Below are positions 24,981 to 33,395 of a stretch of DNA of 38,960 bases, piece by piece. How positions within the stretch are numbered: the first letter of the stretch is position 1; each line of letters begins with the position of its first letter. Origin of the DNA: Cyclobacteriaceae bacterium (GTDB taxonomy: Bacteria; Bacteroidota; Bacteroidia; Cytophagales; Cyclobacteriaceae); the NCBI GenBank assembly GCA_025350305.1, contig JANXYC010000255.1, positions 1-38,960 of the forward strand, read 5' to 3'. Position numbers and translations under genes: made by a program. A model generated the notes under the pieces. The model saw only the letters and a program-made list of their open reading frames with translations, searched no databases and was not told where the DNA came from.

Positions 24981-26087
24981 CTAACGAAAAAATTTCTTTA
25001 CGCCCTCCCCAACATAATCGACTTGTTGTTCAGTCATTCCGGGCCAGAGGGGCAGACTCAAAATAGTTTTACAAATATTTTCAGCTATCGGGAAACTTGC
25101 CGTTTTAAAACCCAGGTGAGCGTATGCCTTCTGCAAATGCGGCGGCAGTGGATAATGAATATCAGTTTCAATACCCAGTTGTCGAAGAAATTCCCGAAGT
25201 TGATCACGACGGCTCGTGCACACTACAAACAAATGGTAAACACAATACGCACTATTTTCATCCATCGGTAATTTCAAATCCCCCACACCGGCGAGCAGTT
25301 TCTGAAGACGGACTGCCAGCTTCCTACGTTGCTCATTCCATTCATCCAAATAGATCAATTTAACACGCAAAAATGCCGCTTGTACTTCATCCAGGCGCGA
25401 ATTGATTCCTATTACATCGTGATGAAACCGGATGGACGAACCATAATTCCGAAGTTGCCTGGCTTTTTCTGCTAGTACACTATCGTCTGTTGTAATGGCA
25501 CCTCCATCTCCGAGGCCCCCCAGGTTCTTGGTGGGATAAAAACTGGTTGCGTTGATAAAACCAAAACTTCCTGTCTTCTTTCCCATGACATTCGCTCCAT
25601 GGCCCTGGGCATTATCCTCCACCACAAAAATATTTTTCTGTTTGGCGACGGCCAGCATTTCAAAAAGTTTCGCTGGTCGTCCAAACAAATTGACCGGGAT
25701 AATGGCTTTTGTTTTTGAGGTTATGGCCCGACCAATTTTAGTCGGATCAATGTTAAATGATTTCTCATCAACCTCCACTGCCACAGGGGTGGCACCCGTG
25801 CGGCTCACGGCCATCCAGGTAGGTGCGCACGTAAATGCAGGAATGATCACTTCATCCCCCTGACCTATGCCTAAAACTTTCAATGAAATATAAAGGGCAT
25901 CCAGTCCGTTTGCTACCGTAATGCAATGACGTACTCCTGAATAGGCCGCAAATTCCTTTTCGAATGCTGCAACCTCCTCTCCTAAAACGAAACGTTGACC
26001 ACTGATCACTTTTTTGAAACTCTTTTCCAATTCCTTACGAATACGGTCGTGTTGGGGCGTGAGCGATAAAAAGGGAATGGGCTCCAT
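24981..26087 (-). CDS. DegT/DnrJ/EryC1 sugar aminotransferase (FdtB/QdtB-like)
   Basis: A 368-residue PLP-dependent aminotransferase that acts on keto-sugar nucleotides. It has VANGLDALYISLKVLGIG (58-75), GDEVIIPAFTCAPTWMAVS (77-95), VEDNAQGHGA with the PLP-ring aspartate (156-165), and SFYPTKNLGGLGDGGAITT with the PLP lysine at 187. INSRLDEVQAAFLRVKL is also present. The combination GLDAL / YPxKNLGxLGDGGA / NSRLDE resembles 3-keto-6-deoxyhexose 3-aminotransferases (FdtB, QdtB) more than GDP-perosamine synthases, though the latter use the Gmd product and cannot be excluded. It stands alone on its strand. No dTDP-sugar enzymes (RmlA, RmlB, keto-isomerase) are in the window. Confidence 0.88.
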   Translation of the reverse strand: MEPIPFLSLTPQHDRIRKELEKSFKKVISGQRFVLGEEVAAFEKEFAAYSGVRHCITVANGLDALYISLKVLGIGQGDEVIIPAFTCAPTWMAVSRTGATPVAVEVDEKSFNIDPTKIGRAITSKTKAIIPVNLFGRPAKLFEMLAVAKQKNIFVVEDNAQGHGANVMGKKTGSFGFINATSFYPTKNLGGLGDGGAITTDDSVLAEKARQLRNYGSSIRFHHDVIGINSRLDEVQAAFLRVKLIYLDEWNEQRRKLAVRLQKLLAGVGDLKLPMDENSAYCVYHLFVVCTSRRDQLREFLRQLGIETDIHYPLPPHLQKAYAHLGFKTASFPIAENICKTILSLPLWPGMTEQQVDYVGEGVKKFFR

Positions 26088-26191
26088 TCCGCTAAGGTAA
26101 AGCGGTACCCACTATAAAAACTAAGGTTGATTGGCTATGGACTATCGACTATTCCTTATTTTCGCCCCTTCAAGTTTTTGACAAACACCAC

Positions 26192-29152
26192 ATGAATTTC
26201 CAAAAGACCAATAATATCATCGGCTGGTTTGCATTTGCCATCGCCTTGCTTACGTACTGGCTTACATTTGAAGAAACTGCCAGCTACTGGGATTGTGGCG
26301 AATTTATAGCCGTTGCGTACAAACTTGAAGTTTCACATCCTCCTGGCGCCCCGCTTTTCATGCTACTGGGCAGGATGTTTTCCTTCCTGGCCCTGGGCGA
26401 CGTGACCAAAGTGGCCTATTGGATCAACTTCATGAGCGTGTTGGCAAGTGCCTTCACCATTCTCTTCCTGTTCTGGTCCATCACCCTCTTTGGCAGAAAG
26501 ATCATGGGTGTGAAGAAGGATTCGGAACTTACAGAAGGACAAATCTGGACCCTGATGGGCGCAGGGTTGGTGGGTTCACTGGCGTATACTTTTTCTGAAT
26601 CATTCTGGTTTTCTGCAGTCGAAGCGGAAGTTTATGCCATGTCGGCATTCTTCACGGCCTTTGTGGTGTGGGGCATCCTGAAGTGGGAAGTGATTGAAGA
26701 TGACAGCGCTGCCAACCGATGGCTGGTGTTCATTGCCTACATCGTAGGCTTATCCATCGGCATACACATGTTGAACCTGGTAACCATTCCTGCATTAGGG
26801 CTGATTTATTACTTTAAAAAATATAAGCCCTCACAATGGGGCATTATTGCTGCCCTTGGCGTAAGCGGAGGTCTGGTGTTGTTCATTAACGACATCATTG
26901 TGCCCGGCCTGCCCACCCTGGCAGGTAACTTTGAATTATTTTTTGTTAACAACCTTGGATTACCCTTCGGATCCGGTGTTATTTTCTTTTGCCTTTTATT
27001 ACTTGGAGGATTGACCTTTGGTATCCGGTATTCACAGCAAAACAATAAACCGGTATTGAATACTTTTCTTTTGTCTACGGCTTTTATCCTGATCGGCTAT
27101 GGATCTTACACGACGATTGTTATCCGATCCAACTTCGACACGCCCATCAATGAGAATGCTCCGAAAGATGTCATGTCGTTTGTTCGTTACCTGAAACGTG
27201 AACAGTATGGGAGCCGTCCGTTGCTATACGGTCCTTATTTCACCGCCAGGGTCATCGACTACAAGAACGGTGCCGCCGTGTACACCAAAGGCAAAGACAA
27301 ATATGAAATTACCGACCACAAACTGGAATACATTTACGAGCCGGGACAGGAAACAATTTTACCGCGCGCCTGGAACCCCGAGTATAAAGATTCCTACAAA
27401 GAGATTATCGGTTTAAAAGAAGGGGAGAAGCCTACGTTCGGCCAGAATTTATTTTACATGTTCCGTCAGCAAATCGGACACATGTACATGCGGTACTTTA
27501 TGTGGAACTTTGCCGGCCGCGAAAGTGACGTCCAGGGATCCGATTGGCTTGGTCCCAACGGCTGGTTTGAAAAGCTGCCGCAAGAGTTGGCGAATAACAA
27601 GGCCCGGAATAATTTTTTCATGATACCCTTCCTGCTGGGGCTCATCGGTATGTTTTATCAATTCGTGAAAGACACAAAAAACTTTGCCGTAGTAGGGCTT
27701 TTGTTTGTTATGACCGGCGTAGCCATCGTGGTATATCTGAACTCACCCCCGCAGGAACCGCGTGAACGCGATTACATTTATTCCGGCTCAACGTATGCCT
27801 TTACTTTTTGGATTGGCTTTGCAGTGATCGGTATCGCGGAGTTCTTCAACCGATTTTTGAAAAATGTGAAGACCAGCGCCGTTGCCGCTACCGTGCTTTG
27901 TTTATCTGCCCCGCTGCTTATGGGCGTTGCCGGCTGGGACGACCACAGCCGCTCCGGCCGTTTCTTTTCCGTCGACTCCGGTAAGAATTATCTTTCATCC
28001 TGCGACCCCAACGCGATTCTTTTCACCGGCGGTGACAATGACACCTTCATGCTTTGGTATGCACAGGAGGTAGAGGGCCACCGTGACGATGTTCGTGTAG
28101 TGGTATTCAGCTACTACAACACCGATTGGTACATTGAACAGTCGATGCAAAAAGTGAATAAGTCGGAACCTTTTAAGTACACGCTTACCCTGGATCACTA
28201 CCGGCAAGGAGGCTTTAATGATGTGTTGTATTACCAGGATCTTAAAATCCCCAGTATTGATTTACACCAGTTCCTGGGCTTGTTGAAGAAAAATTATGCG
28301 GGTCTTCGCACCGAGCGCACGAACATCGTACCAAGCAAAGTCTTTACGCTCGACATCAATAAAGAGGAGGTGATCGCAAAAGGACTTATACCAAAAGGCA
28401 TGGACAGTCTGGTAGTGGACCAGATGAAGATACGCTTGCGCGGAAGTGCTTTGGAGAAGAAAGATCTTGCCTTCCTCGACCTGCTGGCAACCAACAATTG
28501 GGAGCGGCCCATTTACCTCAACAATACCTCCAAGGTTCAACTTAATCTCGATCTGAATGATTATTTAGTGCAAGAGGGAAATGCTTATCGCGTGCTGCCC
28601 GTGAAGAATAACCGGAAGGACCGCGAGGCACTCGTCAACATCGAGTCATCGTATGAAAAAATGATCAATCGATTCGGCTATCGTGGTCTCGATAATCCGA
28701 AACTGTACTTTAACGAAGACTACAAAGGTTTTGTGCAAAATCACCGAGCCTCTCTCAACTCACTGGCAGAAGCGCTTGTGGATGCCGGAGACAACGAGCG
28801 GGCGAAGAAAGTCTTATTCTTCAACCTGGAGAAAATGGCTGACAAAGCTGTGCCGTATGATCTTACTACTGTGTCCGTGATCGAACTACTTTTTAAAATT
28901 GGTGAAAAGCAAAAGGCAGTTGAAATCGCCAACGTCCTGGGTCCGCGGGCAGAGGAAATGGCCTACTACCAAATTCGTAAGTATGCCGGTATCTCTCTGG
29001 AGATAAGACGAGACCTCTATGTGCTCGGTGAACTGCAGCGTATTTTATATGAAAATGGAGAGTCCGAACTCGCCAAAAAATACGAAGCTGCCTATCGCAA
29101 AATTTTAGAAGATTTGCAGGTGACCGACGGGACGAACCGGGGAAATTTTTAA
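26192..29152 (+). CDS. DUF2723 membrane protein, protein O-mannosyltransferase-like
   Basis: A 986-residue protein with an N-terminal half of about ten or more membrane segments and a large C-terminal region. The DUF2723 signature is clear: FEETASYWDCGEFIAVAY (26-43, with D34 and E37) and VSHPPGAPLFMLLGRMF (47-63). The first loop carries the acidic residues expected for a GT-C catalytic site. The eukaryotic relative TMEM260 is a protein O-mannosyltransferase. Bacteroidota usually carry one or more DUF2723 genes near envelope functions. A lipid-linked sugar donor and extracytoplasmic transfer are inferred. The C-terminal part includes helical, TPR-like repeats (ALVDAGDNERAKKVLFFNLE). The frame is intact. 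Confidence 0.9.
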   Translation: MNFQKTNNIIGWFAFAIALLTYWLTFEETASYWDCGEFIAVAYKLEVSHPPGAPLFMLLGRMFSFLALGDVTKVAYWINFMSVLASAFTILFLFWSITLFGRKIMGVKKDSELTEGQIWTLMGAGLVGSLAYTFSESFWFSAVEAEVYAMSAFFTAFVVWGILKWEVIEDDSAANRWLVFIAYIVGLSIGIHMLNLVTIPALGLIYYFKKYKPSQWGIIAALGVSGGLVLFINDIIVPGLPTLAGNFELFFVNNLGLPFGSGVIFFCLLLLGGLTFGIRYSQQNNKPVLNTFLLSTAFILIGYGSYTTIVIRSNFDTPINENAPKDVMSFVRYLKREQYGSRPLLYGPYFTARVIDYKNGAAVYTKGKDKYEITDHKLEYIYEPGQETILPRAWNPEYKDSYKEIIGLKEGEKPTFGQNLFYMFRQQIGHMYMRYFMWNFAGRESDVQGSDWLGPNGWFEKLPQELANNKARNNFFMIPFLLGLIGMFYQFVKDTKNFAVVGLLFVMTGVAIVVYLNSPPQEPRERDYIYSGSTYAFTFWIGFAVIGIAEFFNRFLKNVKTSAVAATVLCLSAPLLMGVAGWDDHSRSGRFFSVDSGKNYLSSCDPNAILFTGGDNDTFMLWYAQEVEGHRDDVRVVVFSYYNTDWYIEQSMQKVNKSEPFKYTLTLDHYRQGGFNDVLYYQDLKIPSIDLHQFLGLLKKNYAGLRTERTNIVPSKVFTLDINKEEVIAKGLIPKGMDSLVVDQMKIRLRGSALEKKDLAFLDLLATNNWERPIYLNNTSKVQLNLDLNDYLVQEGNAYRVLPVKNNRKDREALVNIESSYEKMINRFGYRGLDNPKLYFNEDYKGFVQNHRASLNSLAEALVDAGDNERAKKVLFFNLEKMADKAVPYDLTTVSVIELLFKIGEKQKAVEIANVLGPRAEEMAYYQIRKYAGISLEIRRDLYVLGELQRILYENGESELAKKYEAAYRKILEDLQVTDGTNRGNF

Positions 29153-29193
29153 TACCGGTAATCGGAGAAGGGGAAAAGGTAATCGTAATCGGT
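29153..29193 (+). repeat. Degenerate GGTAATC short repeat
   Basis: Between the DUF2723 and methyltransferase stops the bases contain GGTAATCG, GGTAATCG and then CGGTAATCAG in a row. A related block (GGTGATCGGTAATCAGT) occurs at 31330-31346, also directly after a plus-strand gene. These are low-complexity intergenic words of unknown function. Confidence 0.5.
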
Positions 29194-29194
29194 A

Positions 29195-29224
29195 ATCAGT
29201 CACGGGACTGATGACTACTTTTTC
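29195..29224 (+). terminator. Rho-independent terminator-like hairpin after the DUF2723 gene
   Basis: ATCAGTC (29195-29201), loop ACGG, and GACTGAT (29206-29212) form a perfect 7-base stem. It is followed by GACTACTTTTTC with five T. It lies 42 bases after the DUF2723 stop and reads into the end of the convergent methyltransferase gene. The bases before it (29156-29195) carry a degenerate GGTAATC repeat. Confidence 0.4.
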
Positions 29225-29988
29225 GCTACCAAAAACAAATCCAGCGCACTTGAAGCGTTATTGGTAACAAGATAATCTTCGTGCGAAATACTGGCGACCA
29301 ATTCATCCGAAGTATTTTCTAATTTATTCCGGTTGCGACGATTCATATACTCATAGGGAATGCGCAATAGCGGAGCTGGAAGTCGATGCTGGAGATCAAA
29401 AATATCCCACCGCATGATTTTCGCCACCGATTTCTTGTTTCGCTCGTGGTAGGACATCACCTTATCATTGCCCGAGATGCCTTTCATTTCCACATTCGGG
29501 AAAATGGTTTGTGTCAGCGTTGTTAGTTCATCTGCTGAATACTCACGCACGTGCCAGGGGTTGCGCGAGAGTGACATCGGACGGTTGGGAGTGGTGATTA
29601 GTACAACACCCCCTGGTCTAAGGACTCTGAAAATTTCTTTCAGAAAGAGAACGTCGTTTTCAATGTGTTCAATCACCTGAAAGCTTACAACTGAGTCGAA
29701 GGAAGCATCCAGATAGGGCAACGGAGGTAAGTGACCACTCACAAATTTTCCGAGAGGATATTTTTCCCGCAGACGGGCAACTGCTGATTCAATTTTGTCG
29801 ATTGCCGAATAGGTTGACACGGAGGGTAATAAACATTCTATTCCCCTGCCTTCCCCGCAACCCACTTCCAACAAATCTCCCTTTACCCATTGATGTGCAA
29901 CAATATACGGCTTCAGAAGTCTTTGATGGAGGGGATTGTCAGAGGCGATCTGGTCAGAAGCAATCTCAGTTGTATAGATTTTTGACAT
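29215..29988 (-). CDS. Class I SAM-dependent methyltransferase
   Basis: From ATG 29988 the product (MSKIYTTEIASDQIAS) is 257 residues. The frame is open to 30207, but that longer form overlaps the divergent GWxTD gene and starts with an arginine-rich stretch unlike the family. The promoter-like box also lies just ahead of 29988. Motifs are LLEVGCGEGRGIECLLP (motif I), YSAIDKIESAVARL (ribose-binding D), SFDSVVSFQVIEHIE (motif II) and ILRVLRPGGVVLITTPNRP-type post-motif sequence. It resembles small-molecule or sugar methyltransferases of the Methyltransf_11 type. The substrate is unknown, and it is convergent with the DUF2723 gene. Confidence 0.82.
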   Translation of the reverse strand: MSKIYTTEIASDQIASDNPLHQRLLKPYIVAHQWVKGDLLEVGCGEGRGIECLLPSVSTYSAIDKIESAVARLREKYPLGKFVSGHLPPLPYLDASFDSVVSFQVIEHIENDVLFLKEIFRVLRPGGVVLITTPNRPMSLSRNPWHVREYSADELTTLTQTIFPNVEMKGISGNDKVMSYHERNKKSVAKIMRWDIFDLQHRLPAPLLRIPYEYMNRRNRNKLENTSDELVASISHEDYLVTNNASSALDLFLVAKK

Positions 29989-29995
29989 AGGCGCG

Positions 29996-30003
29996 CAAAA
30001 ATA
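29996..30003 (-). promoter_or_regulatory. -7 box (TATTTTTG) ahead of the methyltransferase gene
   Basis: On the minus strand TATTTTTG followed by CGCGCC and then ATG (29988) matches TAnnTTTG exactly. The spacing implies a leaderless or very short-leader mRNA and supports the short start of this gene. Confidence 0.35.
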
Positions 30004-30146
30004 CTGCTTTTCGTCTTGTATCATTTCTGTTCGTTTCTTCGTTATTTTGCAATCTGGTGTGGGCTCCCGGGATTTTGAATGTGTTTTACCGTCTGTCAGT
30101 TGCAGACTTCCTGGAAAAGTAATGCCATCCGAAAACAATTTAGAAA

Positions 30147-31310
30147 ATGAGGCATTTCGCTTTTCTCTTCTTACTCGCAGGCGCGATCGCCGGCCAGGCA
30201 CAATCACTGAACAATATAAATTTTAGTTATTTATACAATTTGCAAGCAGAAGTGGAAGTGCAAATCCACCCCGTTAAGCTTGGGGACAGCATTGTAATTT
30301 TCTATTCAGTGAAATCCGCCAATGCCTCCATTACTTCCTGCACCATCCAGTGGGAAAAGAAAGATTCCTATAGCCAGCGGCAAGGGGGGGTCATAATACC
30401 CCTTGATTCAATAACGCTGGTAAACGGAAAGGCAGAAGGAAAATTTTCATTTCCGAAACCGCAAAAGCCGTGGGTACTTGTAGCAAAAGTTAAGAATCGT
30501 GGAAGCGCCAAGCAGTGGGTCTATGTTAAACAGATTGAGTCACATTATCCCGTCAATGGTTATCTGGAAAAAGAAGGTGAAAAACAATGGCTTCCTTACA
30601 GGTCAGCAGCTTCACGCTATGTGGTTCATGGAAGCGGCTCGGGTAAACTCATTCATTTTTCTTATTACAAAGACTTTTTTCCTACCCCATCACCGCCATT
30701 TGCCGAAAAGGAATTTAAAATGGACAGATTCCTTTTCCCGGATTCTACTTTCTCCGCGGCGCATGGCCAGGAAATAGGACCCTTCAGCCTGGAAGGACTT
30801 TATCTCGCCCAGGAAGACACTTTATCGTCGGATGGCTTTTCATTTCTCGTGAAAAAGGATCCCTATCCGAAGTACAACAAGCTTGGCGATCTGAAAGGTC
30901 CGCTTCTGTTTGTCACGACGCGTGAAGAAAATGACCAGATCGGAGCAGCCGGTGAAGACAAGGCGAAATTCGATAAAGTCATCCTTGACATCACGAATGA
31001 TAAAGAGCGTGCCAGGAATTTCATGCGAAATTATTTCCGGAGGGTAGAGTTTGCCAACCAGTTTTTCACATCCTACAAAGAAGGGTGGAAGACAGACCGC
31101 GGCATGATCTTCATTGTCTTTGGTACGCCGGATGAGGTGATGGTCAATGGGCAGCAGGAGATTTGGGCATACAAAAATCCCCGCCAACAATTTGCTTTTA
31201 CGAAAGCTGGCAGTGTGTACCACCCCGATCATTACGTACTCATACGGGAGAAACAATACACCGAAGATTGGTACCTGACCGTTGATTTGTGGCGGAAGAG
31301 CAGGTTCTAG
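30147..31310 (+). CDS. GWxTD domain-containing protein
   Basis: A 387-residue protein with a signal peptide (MRHFAFLFLLAGAIAGQAQS) and a C-terminal GWxTD domain. The signature is GWKTDRGMIFIVFGTPDEV at about 311-329, followed by QEIWAYKNP. A helical stretch with FMRNYFRRVEFANQFF precedes it. The N-terminal half is beta-rich and resembles a GLPGLI/macroglobulin-like envelope domain, without a clear assignment. GWxTD proteins are widespread in Bacteroidota and Acidobacteriota and are exported, but have no established function. It is divergent from the methyltransferase gene (158-base gap) and precedes rlmB on the same strand. Confidence 0.85.
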   Translation: MRHFAFLFLLAGAIAGQAQSLNNINFSYLYNLQAEVEVQIHPVKLGDSIVIFYSVKSANASITSCTIQWEKKDSYSQRQGGVIIPLDSITLVNGKAEGKFSFPKPQKPWVLVAKVKNRGSAKQWVYVKQIESHYPVNGYLEKEGEKQWLPYRSAASRYVVHGSGSGKLIHFSYYKDFFPTPSPPFAEKEFKMDRFLFPDSTFSAAHGQEIGPFSLEGLYLAQEDTLSSDGFSFLVKKDPYPKYNKLGDLKGPLLFVTTREENDQIGAAGEDKAKFDKVILDITNDKERARNFMRNYFRRVEFANQFFTSYKEGWKTDRGMIFIVFGTPDEVMVNGQQEIWAYKNPRQQFAFTKAGSVYHPDHYVLIREKQYTEDWYLTVDLWRKSRF

Positions 31311-31316
31311 GAAACT

Positions 31317-31392
31317 GGTAAGCGGTGATCGGTAATCAGTATTCTTAAAATAAGTTTCGGTGGCCTCCACGAACTATTAACTATTAACTTCT
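31317..31392 (+). repeat. Short intergenic repeat words before rlmB
   Basis: The gap between the GWxTD gene and rlmB contains GGTGATCGGTAATCAGT and later ACTATTAACTATTAACTT, a partial tandem duplication. A similar GACTATCGACTATT occurs upstream of the DUF2723 gene (near 26138-26152). The first block matches the GGTAATC words at 29153-29193. Confidence 0.45.
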
Positions 31393-31419
31393 TTCCTTTG
31401 TCGTTACAAAAAGAAAGTA

Positions 31420-32160
31420 ATGGACAAGACTGAGCTTATTTATGGGACCCGGGCCGTGATCGAGGCGGTGCGTGCGGGAAGGCAAATTGAAAAGATCTAC
31501 TTACAAACAGGGTTGACGAACGACTTGATCAAGGAACTGGTCAACGCACTGAAAGAACATGACGTGCCGTATAGCTGGGTACCGTTGGAAAAAATAAACC
31601 GGCTCACAACCAAAAACCATCAGGGTGTCGTGGGGTATTTGTCTGCGATTCAATACGCATCCCTTCAGGGTCTTATTGATCGTGCTTACAGCGAAGGCCG
31701 TGCACCCTTTGTTCTCCTATTGGACCGCATTACAGACGTACGCAATTTCGGGGCTGTTGCACGCACGTGTGAATGTGCGGGATTGGACGCATTGGTGATT
31801 GAGGAAAAGGGAAATTCACCTGTCACCAGCGATGCAGTGAAAACATCTGCAGGTGCACTGCATCATTTACCCGTTTGCCGCGTAAAATCGTTGAAGCAGG
31901 CCATGAAAGATTTGCAGGAGAATGGCATTCAGGTAGTGGCGTGTACAGAAAAAGCTTCGATTAATCTTTACGAAGTTGACCTTTCAACTCCCACCGCGCT
32001 GCTCATGGGTTCGGAGGAGGATGGCATAGCTCCGGCCCTCCTGAAAGATGCGGATAAAGTGGCCAAAATTCCAATGAAAGGAAAGATAGAATCGCTGAAT
32101 GTTTCTGTGGCTGCAGGCGTGGCGATCTACGAAGTGGTCCGGCAGAAATTTTATAAATAA
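31420..32160 (+). CDS. rlmB: 23S rRNA (guanosine-2'-O-)-methyltransferase RlmB
   Basis: A 246-residue SpoU/TrmH-family methyltransferase that methylates the 2'-O of G2251 in 23S rRNA, using the deep trefoil knot fold. The N-terminal substrate-binding domain is LIYGTRAVIEAVRAG (6-20). The SPOUT motifs are RNFGAVARTCECAGLDA (108-124, with N109 and catalytic R115), MGSEEDGIA (196-204) and ESLNVSVAAGVAIYEV (224-239). Length is normal. It overlaps the convergent manC gene by 10 bases. The family also contains YacO-type tRNA/rRNA methyltransferases, so the exact site is inferred from family membership. Confidence 0.92.
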   Translation: MDKTELIYGTRAVIEAVRAGRQIEKIYLQTGLTNDLIKELVNALKEHDVPYSWVPLEKINRLTTKNHQGVVGYLSAIQYASLQGLIDRAYSEGRAPFVLLLDRITDVRNFGAVARTCECAGLDALVIEEKGNSPVTSDAVKTSAGALHHLPVCRVKSLKQAMKDLQENGIQVVACTEKASINLYEVDLSTPTALLMGSEEDGIAPALLKDADKVAKIPMKGKIESLNVSVAAGVAIYEVVRQKFYK

Positions 32161-33227
32161 TCGCTGCTGTTCGGTTTTGTCTTCAGGTCATTCACATATC
32201 TGCGGAACATTTCCTCTTTGTCTTTCTCACAGATGATTACCACGTTATCAAAAATACCAACGAGGTAGCCATTAAGCCCCTGCACCACCAATAATTTGTC
32301 TGTCGTTCCCCGTATCACGGAGTTGCGCGAATCGTAAACCAGTACGTTTCCATTGACCACGTTGTTCTGATCATCTTTACCCGAAACCTCGTGAAGGGAA
32401 GACCAGGAGCCAAGGTCAGACCATGAGAAATTGCCCAGTGACACATAAACATTGTCTGCCTTCTCCATCACACCATAGTCAATGGAGATACTTTTTGTCT
32501 GTGCGTACACTTGCGTGATAACGGCTTTCTCATCCGAAGTAAAAAGCTGTGGGCGAATTTCTTCAAAGGCCTCTGACATCTCCGGCAGGTAGCGTTGGAA
32601 GGCCTGCAAAATTGCCTTTACGCCCCATACAAAAACACCGGAATTCCAAACAAAATCACCGCTCTCCAAAAATGTCTTGGCGAGTGCGATGGCGGGTTTT
32701 TCTGTAAACGTCTTGACCTTCTTCAGGCTGGTTTTGCCCTCCAGGAATTGTATGTAGCCATAGCCAGTTTCTGGTCGGGTGGGCTTGATGCCCAAGGTAA
32801 TCAGTTTGTCCTGCGGCTGTGCCTGGTCTACGGCTTTCTGGATTGTTTGAATAAATTCTTTCTCACTCAGGATCAAATGGTCTGTTGGGCTGACGATCAT
32901 CACCGCGTCGGGATCCCTCAGGAAAATTTTATTGGCAGCATAGGCAATGCAGGGTGCAGTGTTTCTCCGCATCGGCTCAGCCAGTATTTGGTCCTGATTG
33001 GTGATGCCGAGTTGCTCCTGCACAAGAGTAGCATGCTCTTCGTGTGTGACGATCCAAATATTTTCAGGGGAACAAATGGGCAGGTAGCGCTCGAAGGTAG
33101 ATTGTAAGAGGCTTTTTCCCGTTCCCAGAACGTCTAAAAACTGCTTGGGTTTGGCGTTCCGGCTGTATGGCCAGAAACGAGTACCCACTCCCCCTGCCAT
33201 CAGTACTACATGTAAATTCTTGTTCAT
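32151..33227 (-). CDS. manC: Mannose-1-phosphate guanylyltransferase
   Basis: Makes GDP-mannose from mannose-1-phosphate and GTP. I choose ATG 33227 (358 residues, MNKNLHVVLMAGGVGTRFWP); a GTG three codons earlier is possible. The pyrophosphorylase signature GGVGTRFWPYSRNAKPKQF (12-30) is complete. EPMRRNTAPCIAYAA, VSPTDHLI, FTEKPAIALA and WNSGVFVWG are further family blocks. It lacks the C-terminal phosphomannose isomerase domain of the bifunctional form. Its product feeds Gmd and Fcl at 21011-23058 for GDP-fucose, and possibly lipid-linked mannose for the DUF2723 protein. It is divergent from recQ, with a 168-base gap in which I see no clear -7 box. Confidence 0.95.
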   Translation of the reverse strand: MNKNLHVVLMAGGVGTRFWPYSRNAKPKQFLDVLGTGKSLLQSTFERYLPICSPENIWIVTHEEHATLVQEQLGITNQDQILAEPMRRNTAPCIAYAANKIFLRDPDAVMIVSPTDHLILSEKEFIQTIQKAVDQAQPQDKLITLGIKPTRPETGYGYIQFLEGKTSLKKVKTFTEKPAIALAKTFLESGDFVWNSGVFVWGVKAILQAFQRYLPEMSEAFEEIRPQLFTSDEKAVITQVYAQTKSISIDYGVMEKADNVYVSLGNFSWSDLGSWSSLHEVSGKDDQNNVVNGNVLVYDSRNSVIRGTTDKLLVVQGLNGYLVGIFDNVVIICEKDKEEMFRRYVNDLKTKPNSSDYL

Positions 33228-33395
33228 TTGACTCACTTACGATAACATTTCGCAGTTCCTTCCGTTCAGCTTAAGCGTTCTGCAATTCACGAAATTGTTG
33301 GGACTATTCTAATAATTTTTTAGTATATTCAATGCCCATTCGATCTATACCGATTGCGGAAGGCAAATGTAAGGATTTAATCGACTCAAGGAATC

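Noticed and set aside
29989-30207. Upstream extension of the methyltransferase at 29215-29988
   Set aside because: The added 73 residues are arginine-rich, overlap the divergent GWxTD gene, and lie before the promoter-like box.
30840-31370. A 176-codon minus-strand frame opposite the GWxTD gene
   Set aside because: It covers the conserved GWxTD domain on the opposite strand and shows no recognisable domain.
33228-33395. Search for a riboswitch or clear promoter in the manC-recQ gap
   Set aside because: No TAnnTTTG box, conserved aptamer core or strong hairpin could be found in these 168 bases.
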